A stretch of 64,000 bases of DNA. Origin: Streptomyces maremycinicus (GTDB lineage: Bacteria; Actinomycetota; Actinomycetes; Streptomycetales; Streptomycetaceae). The notes under the pieces were generated by a model. It searched no databases. It was not told the origin of the DNA and saw nothing but the letters and a program-made list of their open reading frames with translations. Position 1 is the stretch's first letter; each line of letters opens with the position of its first letter. The stretch covers positions 328,617-392,616 of the forward strand of contig NZ_BBYG01000018.1 of the NCBI RefSeq assembly GCF_001184025.1, read 5' to 3'. Below are positions 1 through 8,599 of this stretch, in pieces. The position numbers and the translations under genes are program-made.

Positions 1-1
1 C

Positions 2-598
2 TCCGACCTCACCGAGCTCACCGGCGGCGACATCGGCGCCATGGTCACCGCCTGGTCCAACTCGGCCGTCGGCACCTTCGTCAGCCTCTGCGTGGCGCTC
101 GCGATCATCAACGCCGGCATCGTGATGGTCATCCAGAACTCGCGCGTCCTGTTCGCCTCCGCCCGGGACAAGGCCTGGCCCCAGCCGGTCAACGCCGTCT
201 TCGCCAAGCTCGGCCGGTTCGGCTCCCCCTGGGTGGCCACCCTCGCCGTCGGCGTCCCCGGCGCGCTGCTCTGCTTCGTGAACCTCGACACCCTGTACGG
301 CGTCACCGGCGTCTCCGTGACCGGCATGTACCTGCTCGTCGCGGTCGCCGCCCTGCTCTCCCGCCGCGGCCGGCACAAGGACACCCACGCCTGGCGCATG
401 CCCCTGTGGCCGGTGCTGCCGGTGCTGCTGATCGCCGTCCTCGGCTACATCCTCGTCCAGCAGGAGACGGAGTACCTCCTGTGGACCGGCGGCATCACCG
501 CCGCCGCCACCCTCTACTGGGCTTTCTACCTCCGCCCCCGCCGCGACACCCGCTGGCTGGTGTCGATCCCGGAGGACGCCCAGGACGGGCCGGTCTGA
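2..598 (+). CDS. Amino-acid permease (APC family), C-terminal part
   Basis: This is the 3' end of a membrane transporter; the reading frame is open from the first bases, so the start lies outside the window. About 198 residues remain, with several hydrophobic spans separated by short basic loops. A span rich in Val, Ile and Asn is followed by a loop reading NSRVLFASARD, which is typical of the late helices of APC-type amino-acid/polyamine permeases. The C-terminus ends in an Arg-rich cytoplasmic tail. It probably imports an amino acid or related amine by proton symport. The substrate cannot be read from this fragment. Confidence 0.75.
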   Translation, partial: SDLTELTGGDIGAMVTAWSNSAVGTFVSLCVALAIINAGIVMVIQNSRVLFASARDKAWPQPVNAVFAKLGRFGSPWVATLAVGVPGALLCFVNLDTLYGVTGVSVTGMYLLVAVAALLSRRGRHKDTHAWRMPLWPVLPVLLIAVLGYILVQQETEYLLWTGGITAAATLYWAFYLRPRRDTRWLVSIPEDAQDGPV

Positions 599-706
599 GT
601 ACCGCGGCTGGTGTAGGCCGTGACGGCCGCGTACGCCCCCGGGAGGGCGACGAGTTCGGTCTGCGGTCGACAACTCCACGACAGGTCGACCCCGTACCGT
701 TGAAGC

Positions 707-3349
707 ATGGATCTTCGACTGCCCGGTCTGCGAGGACCACGGCGGCCGCGACGGATCATCTCCGCCGTGGCCGCCGTGGTCGTACTCGCCGGTGCCGGTA
801 CCTGGACGGCCGTCGCCTCCGACGACGACACGCCCGCTGTGCACCGCGCCGACCGGGTCATGGCGGTGAACGGCGTGAAGCTGGACACCTCCTACTTCAC
901 CGCCGGGACCGGCCGCCGCCCCGCCGTCCTCCTCGGGCACGGCTTCGGCGGCAGCAAGGACGACGTACGTCAGCAGGCCGAGGACCTGGCCCGCGACGGC
1001 TACGCGGTGCTCACCTGGTCCGCGCGCGGCTTCGGCAGGTCCACCGGCAGGATCGGGCTCAACGACCCGAAGGGCGAGGTCGCCGACGTCTCCCGGCTGA
1101 TCGACTGGCTCGCGAAGCAGCCCCAGGTGCGGCTCGACAAGGCCGGCGACCCCCGGGTCGGCGTGGCCGGCGCCTCCTACGGCGGCGCGATCTCCCTGCT
1201 CGCCGCGGGCCACGACGACCGCGTCGACGCGATCGCACCCGCGATCACCTACTGGAACCTCGCGGACGCCCTGTTCCCCGACGGCGTGTTCAAGAAGCTG
1301 TGGGCCGGCATCTTCTTCAACACCGGCGGCGGCTCCGCCCGCTTCGAACCCGCGCTGGCCGCGATGTACGACCGGGTCGCCGAGTCCGGCACGCCCGACG
1401 CCGCCGCCCGCGCGCTCCTCGAACAGCGCTCGCCGTCCGCCGTCGCCGACCGCATCAAGGTCCCCACCCTGCTCGTCCAGGGCCAGACCGACTCCCTCTT
1501 CACCCTCGCCCAGTCCGACGCGGCCGAGAAGGCGATCCGTGCCAACGGCGCCCCCGTCGACGTCGACTGGATCGCGGGCGGCCACGACGGCGGCGACCTG
1601 GAGGGCGACCGCGTCCAGGCCCGTGTGCGGTCCTGGTTCGACCGCTACCTCAAGGACGACAAGGCCGCCGACACCGGCCCCGCCTTCCGCGTCACCCGCA
1701 CCGGAGGCGTCGACTCCACCGACGGCGCCGCCCAGCTCCGGGGCGCGAGCGCGGACAGCTACCCCGGCCTGGAGAGCGGCGAGCGCACCTTCGCGCTGAC
1801 CGGCCGCCGCGAGGAGCAGTCCTTCGCCAACCCGCCCGGCGCCAGCCCGCCCGCCGTCTCGGCGCTGCCCGGCCTCGGTGGCGGCGGCCTCTCCCAGCTC
1901 TCCTCCCTCGGCGTCGGCGTCTCCCTCGACTTCCCCGGCCAGTACGCCGCCTTCGACTCCGCCCCGGTCACCGGCGACCTGCGCGTCACCGGCTCCCCGA
2001 CGGTCACCGTCCACGTGAGGTCGACGTCCGACACCGCCGTGCTGTTCGCCAAGGTCTACGACGTCAGCGGCGCCGGCAGCCAGGTGCTGCCCTCCCAGCT
2101 CGTCACCCCGGTCCGCGTCGAGGGCGCCAAGGCCGGCCGAGACGTCACGATCACGCTCCCGGCGATCGACCACAAGGTCGAGGAGGGCCACCGGCTGCGC
2201 CTGGTCCTCGCCTCCACCGACCTCGGCTACGCCTCCCCGATGACCCCGGCGACGTACACCGTCTCGATGAAGGGCGACCTGAAGGTCCCGACCGCCCCCG
2301 CCGTGACGACCGCGGCCGCCCCGCTCCCGTCCTGGGTGTGGTGGCTCCCCCTCGCGGGCGCGGCGATCGCACTGGCCCTGCTGCTGACGGCCCGCCGCCG
2401 CACCGCGGGACCGGTGCCCGACCCCGCGCTCGCCGAGGTCCCGCTCCAGATCACCGACCTGAGCAAGAAGTACGCGAACGGCGACCGCTACAGCGTCCGC
2501 GACCTGTCCTTCCGCGTCGAGAAGGGTCAGGTCCTCGGCCTGCTCGGCCCGAACGGCGCGGGCAAGACGACCACCCTGCGCATGCTGATGGGCCTGATCA
2601 GCCCCGACGGCGGCGAGATCCGGGTCTTCGGCCACGCCATCCGGCCGGGCGCGCCCGTCCTCTCCCGGGTCGGCTCCTTCGTCGAGGGCGCGGGCTTCCT
2701 CCCGCACCTGTCCGGCCGGGAGAACCTGGAGCTGTACTGGCGGGCCACCGGCCGCCCGGCCGGGGACGCCCACCTCGAGGAGGCGCTGGAGATCGCCGGC
2801 CTCGGCGACGCCCTCGCCCGCGCGGTCCGCACCTACTCGCAGGGCATGCGCCAGCGCCTCGCCATCGCCCAGGCCATGCTCGGCCTGCCGGACCTGCTCA
2901 TCCTCGACGAGCCGACCAACGGCCTCGACCCGCCTCAGATCCGCGAGATGCGCGAGGTGATGATCCGGTACGCGGCGGCCGGCCGCACGGTCATCGTCTC
3001 CAGCCACCTCCTGTCCGAGGTCGAGCAGTCCTGCACGCACCTCGTGGTCATGGACCGGGGCCGGCTGGTCCAGGCGGGCCCGGTCGCCGAGATCGTCGGC
3101 TCCGGCGACACCCTCCTCGTGGGCACCGCCCTCCCGGTGGAGGAGCCGGTCGTGGAGAAGATCACCGCGCTGCCCGGCGTCGCCTCCGCGGTCCCCGTCA
3201 CCGAGGGTCTGCTGATCCGCCTGGACGCCGACGGCAGCGCCCAGCGCCTGGTGGCCGACCTCGTCCGGCTCGACGTGCCCGTCCGGGCGGTCGGCCCGCA
3301 CCGCCGCCTGGAGGACGCCTTCCTCACCCTGATCGGAGGTTCCGCATGA
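707..3349 (+). CDS. CocE/X-Pro-peptidase-like hydrolase fused to ABC transporter ATPase
   Basis: This 880-residue protein joins two normally separate enzymes. It opens with a basic N-terminus and a hydrophobic anchor (about 18-40). An alpha/beta hydrolase domain of the CocE/X-Pro dipeptidyl-peptidase type follows, with HGFGGSKDD and nucleophile motif GASYGG near residue 155, then a beta-rich C-terminal peptidase-like domain to about 530. A second hydrophobic helix lies near 545-565. The last 300 residues are a complete ABC ATPase: Walker A GPNGAGKTTT (~613), signature SQGMRQ, Walker B LLILDEPTNGLDP (~730) and H-loop SSH. The next gene, a membrane permease, overlaps by 4 bases, so together they look like an exporter with a tethered extracytoplasmic hydrolase. 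Substrate unknown. Confidence 0.85.
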   Translation: MDLRLPGLRGPRRPRRIISAVAAVVVLAGAGTWTAVASDDDTPAVHRADRVMAVNGVKLDTSYFTAGTGRRPAVLLGHGFGGSKDDVRQQAEDLARDGYAVLTWSARGFGRSTGRIGLNDPKGEVADVSRLIDWLAKQPQVRLDKAGDPRVGVAGASYGGAISLLAAGHDDRVDAIAPAITYWNLADALFPDGVFKKLWAGIFFNTGGGSARFEPALAAMYDRVAESGTPDAAARALLEQRSPSAVADRIKVPTLLVQGQTDSLFTLAQSDAAEKAIRANGAPVDVDWIAGGHDGGDLEGDRVQARVRSWFDRYLKDDKAADTGPAFRVTRTGGVDSTDGAAQLRGASADSYPGLESGERTFALTGRREEQSFANPPGASPPAVSALPGLGGGGLSQLSSLGVGVSLDFPGQYAAFDSAPVTGDLRVTGSPTVTVHVRSTSDTAVLFAKVYDVSGAGSQVLPSQLVTPVRVEGAKAGRDVTITLPAIDHKVEEGHRLRLVLASTDLGYASPMTPATYTVSMKGDLKVPTAPAVTTAAAPLPSWVWWLPLAGAAIALALLLTARRRTAGPVPDPALAEVPLQITDLSKKYANGDRYSVRDLSFRVEKGQVLGLLGPNGAGKTTTLRMLMGLISPDGGEIRVFGHAIRPGAPVLSRVGSFVEGAGFLPHLSGRENLELYWRATGRPAGDAHLEEALEIAGLGDALARAVRTYSQGMRQRLAIAQAMLGLPDLLILDEPTNGLDPPQIREMREVMIRYAAAGRTVIVSSHLLSEVEQSCTHLVVMDRGRLVQAGPVAEIVGSGDTLLVGTALPVEEPVVEKITALPGVASAVPVTEGLLIRLDADGSAQRLVADLVRLDVPVRAVGPHRRLEDAFLTLIGGSA

Positions 3350-4200
3350 GCACGCTCACCGAGGTCGCCTCCGGCTACCGGGCGAACCGCACGCTGCCGC
3401 TGCGCGTCGAGCTGGTCCGCCAGCTCAAGCGGCGCCGCACGCTGGTCATGGGCGGCATCCTCGCCGTCCTCCCGTTCGTGTTGCTCATCGCCTTCGCGAT
3501 CGGCGGAGAGCCGGGCGGCCGCAACGACCAGGTCACCCTGATGGACACGGCCACGGCGTCCGGCGCCAACTTCGCCGCCGTCAACCTGTTCGTGTCCGCG
3601 GGCTTCCTCCTGGTCATCCCGGTCGCCCTGTTCTGCGGGGACACGGTCGCCTCGGAGGCCGGCTGGTCCTCGCTGCGCTACCTCCTCGCCGCCCCCGTGC
3701 CCCGGGCCCGCCTGCTGTGGTCCAAGCTCGTCGTCGGCCTCGGCCTCAGCCTGGCCGCGATGGTCCTGCTGCCGGTCGTCGCCCTCGCCGTCGGCTCCGC
3801 GGCCTACGGCTGGGGTCCCCTGGAGCTGCCCACCGGCGGCGCGCTCGACCCGGGCACCGCGGCCCAGCGGCTCGTGATCGTCGTCGGATACGTCTTCGTC
3901 TCCCAACTGGTCACCGCCGGACTCGCGTTCTGGCTCTCGACGAAGACCGACGCCCCGCTCGGCGCGGTCGGCGGCGCGGTCGGCCTGACCATCGTCGGCA
4001 ACGTCCTGGACGCCGTCACCGCGCTCGGCGACTGGCGCGACTTCCTGCCGGCGCACTGGCAGTTCGCCTGGGCCGACGCCGTCCAGCCCACCCCCGAGTG
4101 GTCCGGCATGATCCAGGGCACGGCCGTCTCCGTGACCTATGCCGTGGTCCTGTTTGCCCTGGCCTTCCGGGGTTTCGCCCGCAAGGACGTGGTGTCCTAG
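3346..4200 (+). CDS. ABC transporter permease (ABC-2 type)
   Basis: Integral membrane partner of the preceding ATPase fusion, 284 residues. The ATG overlaps the upstream stop as ATGA, and a GGAGG sits six bases before the start, so translation is coupled. The N-terminus carries a short basic segment (RQLKRRR), then about six hydrophobic spans. The motif SEAGWSSLRYLLAAPVPR between spans is characteristic of ABC-2/CcmB-like permeases that pump drugs, lipids or polysaccharide out of the cell. Family assignment is good; the cargo is not known. Confidence 0.85.
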   Translation: MSTLTEVASGYRANRTLPLRVELVRQLKRRRTLVMGGILAVLPFVLLIAFAIGGEPGGRNDQVTLMDTATASGANFAAVNLFVSAGFLLVIPVALFCGDTVASEAGWSSLRYLLAAPVPRARLLWSKLVVGLGLSLAAMVLLPVVALAVGSAAYGWGPLELPTGGALDPGTAAQRLVIVVGYVFVSQLVTAGLAFWLSTKTDAPLGAVGGAVGLTIVGNVLDAVTALGDWRDFLPAHWQFAWADAVQPTPEWSGMIQGTAVSVTYAVVLFALAFRGFARKDVVS

Positions 4201-4340
4201 GTCACCGGAGGGTCACCCACCGGTCTCGCCGGACCGCTCCCGTGCCCGGTTCGAGACGGATCCGCAACACCCCGTGTCGCACGTTCCGGCCCCCTGTCCC
4301 GTCACAGTCACAGACGTCGACGGACACAGGGGGCACACCC

Positions 4341-5879
4341 ATGAAGGCACACCGGGTACATCGGGCACACCGGCTGTCACGGTTGTTCGCCGCGGCGGCG
4401 GCCACCGCGCTGCTGCTCACCGGCTGCGGCGCGGACGGCTCCGACAGCGGCGGCGCCTCGGACGGAGCGGCCCGCGGCGGCGAGGCCTACCCCGCGCCGA
4501 GCGCACCCCGCGCGAAACCGGACGCGGACGCGTACGACGAGGCCGACGAGAACGGCAGGACGGCCGCCCCCGACCGCCTCTCCACCTTCGCCCTCGACGT
4601 CGACACCGCGTCGTACGGCTACGCCCGCCGCACCCTCACCGAGGGCCGGCGCCCGGACCCCTCGACGATCCGCCCCGAGGAGTTCGTCAACAGCTTCCGC
4701 CAGGACTACGAGCGCCCCGACGGCGACGGCTTCTCGGTCACCGTCGACGGCGCCCGCACCGGCGACGACGACTGGTCCCTGGTCCGCGTCGGCCTCGCCA
4801 CCCGCACGGCCGAGCAGCAGGGCGAACGCCCGCCCGTCGCCCTCACCTTCGTCGTCGACATCTCCGGCTCGATGGCCGAACCCGGCCGCCTGGACCTGGC
4901 CAGGTCCTCCCTCGGCACGATGACCGACCGCCTGCGCGACGACGACTCCGTCGCGCTCGTCACCTTCAGCGGCGAGGCCGAGACCGTACTGGCGATGACC
5001 CGCCTCGGCGACCACCGCGACCGCGTCCACCGGGCGATCGACAGCCTGGAACCCACCGACTCCACCGACCTCGGCGCCGGCCTCGAGACCGGCTACGCCA
5101 CCGCCGTCGAAGGCCTGCGCGAGGGCGCCACGAACCGGGTCGTCCTGGTCTCCGACGCCCTCGCCAACACCGGTGACACGGACGCCGACTCCCTCCTGGA
5201 ACGCGTCGGCACCGCCCGCCGCGAACACGGCATCACCCTCTTCGGCGTCGGCGTCGGCAGCGACTACGGCGACGCCCTGATGGAACGCCTCGCCGACAAG
5301 GGCGACGGCCACACCACCTACGTCTCGACCGAGGAGGAGGGCCGCGAGGCCTTCTCCACCGACCTCCCGCGGAACATCGACCTGACCGCCCGCGACGCCA
5401 AGGCCCAGGTCGTCTTCGACCCGGAGACCGTCGCCGAGTTCCGTCTCATCGGCTACGACGACCGCCGGGTCGCCGACGACGACTTCCGCGACGACCGCGT
5501 CGACGGCGGCGAGGTCGGCCCCGGCCACACCGTCACCGCCCTCTACGCCGTCCGCACCGAGCCCGGCGCCCGAGGGCACCTCGCCACGGCCACCGTCCGC
5601 TGGCTCGACCCCGACACCCGCACCCCGCACGAGACCTCCGGCCGGCTGGAGGCGGGCGCCCTGCACGACCGGCTCACCGACGCGCCCGTCCGTTTCCAGG
5701 TCACCGCGACGGCCGCCTACTTCGCCGACACCCTGCGCCGCCCGGAGACCCCCCTCCCGGACGCCCCCGGCCTGAGCGATCTCCGCGAGAGCGCCGAGGT
5801 GCTGGCGGACAGGACGGAGGACGAGGACGTCCGTGGCCTCGCCGACGCGATATCCGACGCGAGCCGCCTCGACCTCTAG
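4341..5879 (+). CDS. vWA-domain lipoprotein (YfbK-like)
   Basis: Secreted lipoprotein of 512 residues. The signal peptide ends in a lipobox LLTGC, placing a lipidated Cys near residue 32. An Asp/Ala-rich linker follows, then a region typical of the YfbK family (FALDVDTASYGYARR). The von Willebrand A domain has an intact MIDAS motif DISGS (~173) and downstream Thr and Asp ligands (SDALANTGDTD). The C-terminal part matches the extra domain found after vWA in YfbK-like proteins. It probably binds a protein ligand through a metal ion at the cell surface. It stands alone, with clear gaps on both sides. Confidence 0.85.
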   Translation: MKAHRVHRAHRLSRLFAAAAATALLLTGCGADGSDSGGASDGAARGGEAYPAPSAPRAKPDADAYDEADENGRTAAPDRLSTFALDVDTASYGYARRTLTEGRRPDPSTIRPEEFVNSFRQDYERPDGDGFSVTVDGARTGDDDWSLVRVGLATRTAEQQGERPPVALTFVVDISGSMAEPGRLDLARSSLGTMTDRLRDDDSVALVTFSGEAETVLAMTRLGDHRDRVHRAIDSLEPTDSTDLGAGLETGYATAVEGLREGATNRVVLVSDALANTGDTDADSLLERVGTARREHGITLFGVGVGSDYGDALMERLADKGDGHTTYVSTEEEGREAFSTDLPRNIDLTARDAKAQVVFDPETVAEFRLIGYDDRRVADDDFRDDRVDGGEVGPGHTVTALYAVRTEPGARGHLATATVRWLDPDTRTPHETSGRLEAGALHDRLTDAPVRFQVTATAAYFADTLRRPETPLPDAPGLSDLRESAEVLADRTEDEDVRGLADAISDASRLDL

Positions 5880-5949
5880 TGCGAAACCTTACTTGTGAGT
5901 AAGTTGGCGCACCGGCACAGGCCAGCCGCACCGCGACCGGGGAGCCGCC

Positions 5950-7974
5950 ATGGGCGTACGCAAGGATCTGAAACGGGCGAGGAAACGCAGCGACCTGGCC
6001 ACCCGCACCCGGGTCGACGTCCTCAGGGACGACACCGGCACCGTACGGGAGGCCCGCACCGCGCCCCTGGTGCGGCCGCCCACCACGGGCAGCACCGCCG
6101 ACCTCCCCTTCACCAACGCGGCCGAGGCCCCCGACGCGGTGGTGCTGCGCCGCAGGGGACCCGACGGCTGGCACCCGGTCACCGCCGCCGCCTTCGCCGC
6201 CGAGGTCACCGCCACCGCCAAGGGCCTGATCGCGCACGGCCTCCAGCCGGGCGGCCGGGTCGCCGTGATGTCCCGCACCCGCTACGAGTGGACCCTCCTG
6301 GACTTCGCGATCTGGGCGGCCGGCGGCCTGACCGTTCCCGTCTACGCCACCTCCTCGGCCGAACAGGTCGACTGGATCGTCCGGGACTCGGGCGCCACCC
6401 TGATCGTCGTCGAGAACGCCGACAACGTCCGTACGGCGACGACCGGCACGGCCCACCACCCGCTGCCCCCGCGCATCCTCGAACTCGACGCGGGCGCGGT
6501 CGCCGAACTGGAAGCCCTCGGCCGCGGCCTCCCCGACGAGGAGGTGGTCGAGCGCCGGGCCGCCCTCACCCCCGACACCACCGCCACCCTCTGCTACACC
6601 TCCGGCACCACCGGCCGCCCCAAGGGCTGCGTCCTCACCCACGCCAACCTGCACGCCGAGGCCGCCAACACCCTCGAACTGCTCCACCCGATCTTCAAGG
6701 AGGTCACCGGCCAGACCGCCTCGACCCTCCTCTTCCTCCCGCTCGCCCACATCATGGGCCGCACCCTCCAGATCGCCTGTCTGACGGCCCGCATCGAGAC
6801 CGGCCACTTCCCCAGCGTCAGACCCGACGAACTCCGCCCCGCGCTCAAGGAGTTCCGGCCGACCTTCCTGGTCGGCGTCCCCTACCTCTTCGAGCGCATC
6901 CACGACACCGGCCGCGCCACCGCCGAGAAGATCGGCCGCGGCGCCTCCTTCGACCGCGCCGAACGCGTCGCCGTACGTTTCGCCCGGGCGTACCTCGACA
7001 AGTTCCTGAACGAGGGCGAAGGCGGAGGCGCAGGAGAAGAAGGAGAAGAAGAAAGGAAAGGGGAGGACGGAGGCACGAGCGGGCACGGCCGGGGGAGACG
7101 TGGCGCCGGCAGGCGGCGCGTCAAGGGCCCCGGGCTCGGCCTGTACGCCGCCTGGGCCCTGTACGACGTGCTGGTCTACCGCCGCATCCGCAAGGAACTC
7201 GGCGGCCGCATGCGCTACGCCATCAGCGGCGGCTCCCCCCTCGACCCCACCCTCAGCCTCTTCTTCTACGCGGCCGGCATCATCGTCTACGAGGGCTACG
7301 GCCTGACCGAGACCACCGCCGCCGCCACCCTCGTCCCGCCCCTGAGACCCCGGCCCGGAACCGTCGGTCAGCCCGTCCCCGGCACGGCCGTCCGCATCGC
7401 CGACGACGGGGAGGTCCTCATCGAGGGAGGGGTGGTCTTCGACTCCTACTGGAACAACCCGGAGGCCACCGCCGAGGTCCGCGCCGACGGCTGGTTCGCC
7501 ACCGGCGACCTGGGCTCCCTCGACGACGACGGCTACCTCACCATCACCGGCCGCAAGAAGGACATCCTGGTCACCTCCGGCGGCAAGAACGTCTCCCCGG
7601 CCGTCCTGGAGGACCGGCTGCGCAGCCGCTCCCCGGTCGGTCAGTGCCTGGTCGTCGGCGACAACCGCCCCTTCGTCGCGGCCCTCGTCACCCTCGACCC
7701 CGACGCGCTCGCCCACTGGCTGACCGTCCGCGGGCTCCCCGCGGACACCCCGCTCCCCGAGGTACTGCGCGACCCCCGGCCGCGCGCGGACGTCCAACGG
7801 GCCGTCGACTACGCCAACGAGGCCGTCTCCCGGGCCGAGTCGATCCGCGCCTTCACCCTGGTCGAGGGCGAGTTCACCGAGGCCGACGGGCTGCTCACCC
7901 CGTCCCTGAAGGTCAGACGGCACGCGGTGACGGCCCGGTACGCCGACGAGATCGAGGCCCTGTACCGCAAGTGA
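5950..7974 (+). CDS. Long-chain fatty acid-CoA ligase (AMP-forming)
   Basis: AMP-dependent synthetase of 674 residues that activates a fatty acid as acyl-AMP and then acyl-CoA. The P-loop YTSGTTGRPKG lies near residue 216, the acceptor motif YEGYGLTET near 450, and the TGDLG and GRKKDILVTSGGKNVSP motifs follow as expected for FadD15-type ligases. The start is preceded by a purine-rich stretch. An acidic then basic low-complexity insert (about residues 354-392) interrupts the fold at a surface loop and is unusual for the family. Gene stands alone; it converges on a rodlin gene. Confidence 0.9.
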   Translation: MGVRKDLKRARKRSDLATRTRVDVLRDDTGTVREARTAPLVRPPTTGSTADLPFTNAAEAPDAVVLRRRGPDGWHPVTAAAFAAEVTATAKGLIAHGLQPGGRVAVMSRTRYEWTLLDFAIWAAGGLTVPVYATSSAEQVDWIVRDSGATLIVVENADNVRTATTGTAHHPLPPRILELDAGAVAELEALGRGLPDEEVVERRAALTPDTTATLCYTSGTTGRPKGCVLTHANLHAEAANTLELLHPIFKEVTGQTASTLLFLPLAHIMGRTLQIACLTARIETGHFPSVRPDELRPALKEFRPTFLVGVPYLFERIHDTGRATAEKIGRGASFDRAERVAVRFARAYLDKFLNEGEGGGAGEEGEEERKGEDGGTSGHGRGRRGAGRRRVKGPGLGLYAAWALYDVLVYRRIRKELGGRMRYAISGGSPLDPTLSLFFYAAGIIVYEGYGLTETTAAATLVPPLRPRPGTVGQPVPGTAVRIADDGEVLIEGGVVFDSYWNNPEATAEVRADGWFATGDLGSLDDDGYLTITGRKKDILVTSGGKNVSPAVLEDRLRSRSPVGQCLVVGDNRPFVAALVTLDPDALAHWLTVRGLPADTPLPEVLRDPRPRADVQRAVDYANEAVSRAESIRAFTLVEGEFTEADGLLTPSLKVRRHAVTARYADEIEALYRK

Positions 7975-8004
7975 CACCGCCGGACGCCCGTCAGGACACA
8001 CGGA

Positions 8005-8038
8005 ACGGCGGGCCACCGGAGAACCGGTGACCCGCCGT
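8005..8038. terminator. Bidirectional hairpin between ligase and rodlin genes
   Basis: Inverted repeat ACGGCGGG...CCCGCCGT with an inner ACCGG/CCGGT pair, placed between two converging genes. It would serve transcripts from both strands. No T tract, as is common in Streptomyces. Confidence 0.6.
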
Positions 8039-8063
8039 CGCGGTACGTCGGTCAGGCTGCGGC

Positions 8064-8471
8064 TCAGCCGTTGCCCGCGCCGTTGCCCGCCAGGACCGAG
8101 ATGTCGTCCAGGATGTGCGACAGCGGCTCGTCGCCCTTGGCCTGGGTGCTGTTCTCGACGCACTGCTGGTTCTGCGGGGCGGACAGGATCGGGATGTCCT
8201 GCACGCCGATGTTCAGCGCGGCGATGAGCGACTGGGCGTTGATCTTCGCAGGCAGGCCGATGCACGGCTTGTTCAGCGAACCCTGGACCAGCGAGAGCTG
8301 CGGGCTCTGGTCGCCGAAGGTGGCCGAGTTGCCGAACTCCGACGAGGCGCCGTTGCCGCTGGCGGAGGTGGTGCCGCTGTCGTCACCGATGGCGAGGGCC
8401 TGCGGGGCGCTCATCGCCGCAAGACCGGCGACGGAGGCGGCCAGGGCCGCGGTCGCCCACAGCTTCTTCAT
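8064..8471 (-). CDS. rdl: Rodlin (aerial surface protein)
   Basis: Rodlins are secreted proteins that arrange chaplin filaments into the rodlet layer of aerial hyphae and spores. This one has 135 residues: signal peptide ending AQALAI, then IGDDSGTTSASGNGA, a central PCIGLPAK segment and the conserved end NQQCVENSTQAKGDEPLSHI. The start ATG is the first in frame after an AGGGAA Shine-Dalgarno. It lies downstream of an LCP gene on the same strand. Two more rodlin genes follow within 2.5 kb; 124 bases of its 3' half are identical to the second copy, suggesting recent duplication or gene conversion. Confidence 0.9.
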   Translation of the reverse strand: MKKLWATAALAASVAGLAAMSAPQALAIGDDSGTTSASGNGASSEFGNSATFGDQSPQLSLVQGSLNKPCIGLPAKINAQSLIAALNIGVQDIPILSAPQNQQCVENSTQAKGDEPLSHILDDISVLAGNGAGNG

Positions 8472-8599
8472 GTTCGTTCCCTTCGAAAACGCGGACTCCG
8501 GGGGAGGAGCTGCGTGATCAACAACGGCCCGGACCCGGCCGGGGTTGCGCGCTGTGCCCCGATCGGCCCAGCGCATCGCGCACGACGACCGCGCGCCCC

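Noticed and set aside
406..3345. Very long Arg/Pro/Gly-rich open frame upstream of the ABC permease in the same frame
   Set aside because: It overlaps the hydrolase-ABC fusion in another frame; its Arg/Pro composition is the usual product of reading high-GC codons out of phase. Only the part from 3346 is a real gene.
2935..4056. Long minus-strand frame opposite the ABC genes
   Set aside because: Charged Gly/Arg/Glu-rich shadow without start signal or motif; the plus-strand genes explain the region.
5701..8265. 854-residue minus-strand frame over the ligase
   Set aside because: Gly/Val/Glu-rich antisense shadow of a well-supported acyl-CoA ligase.
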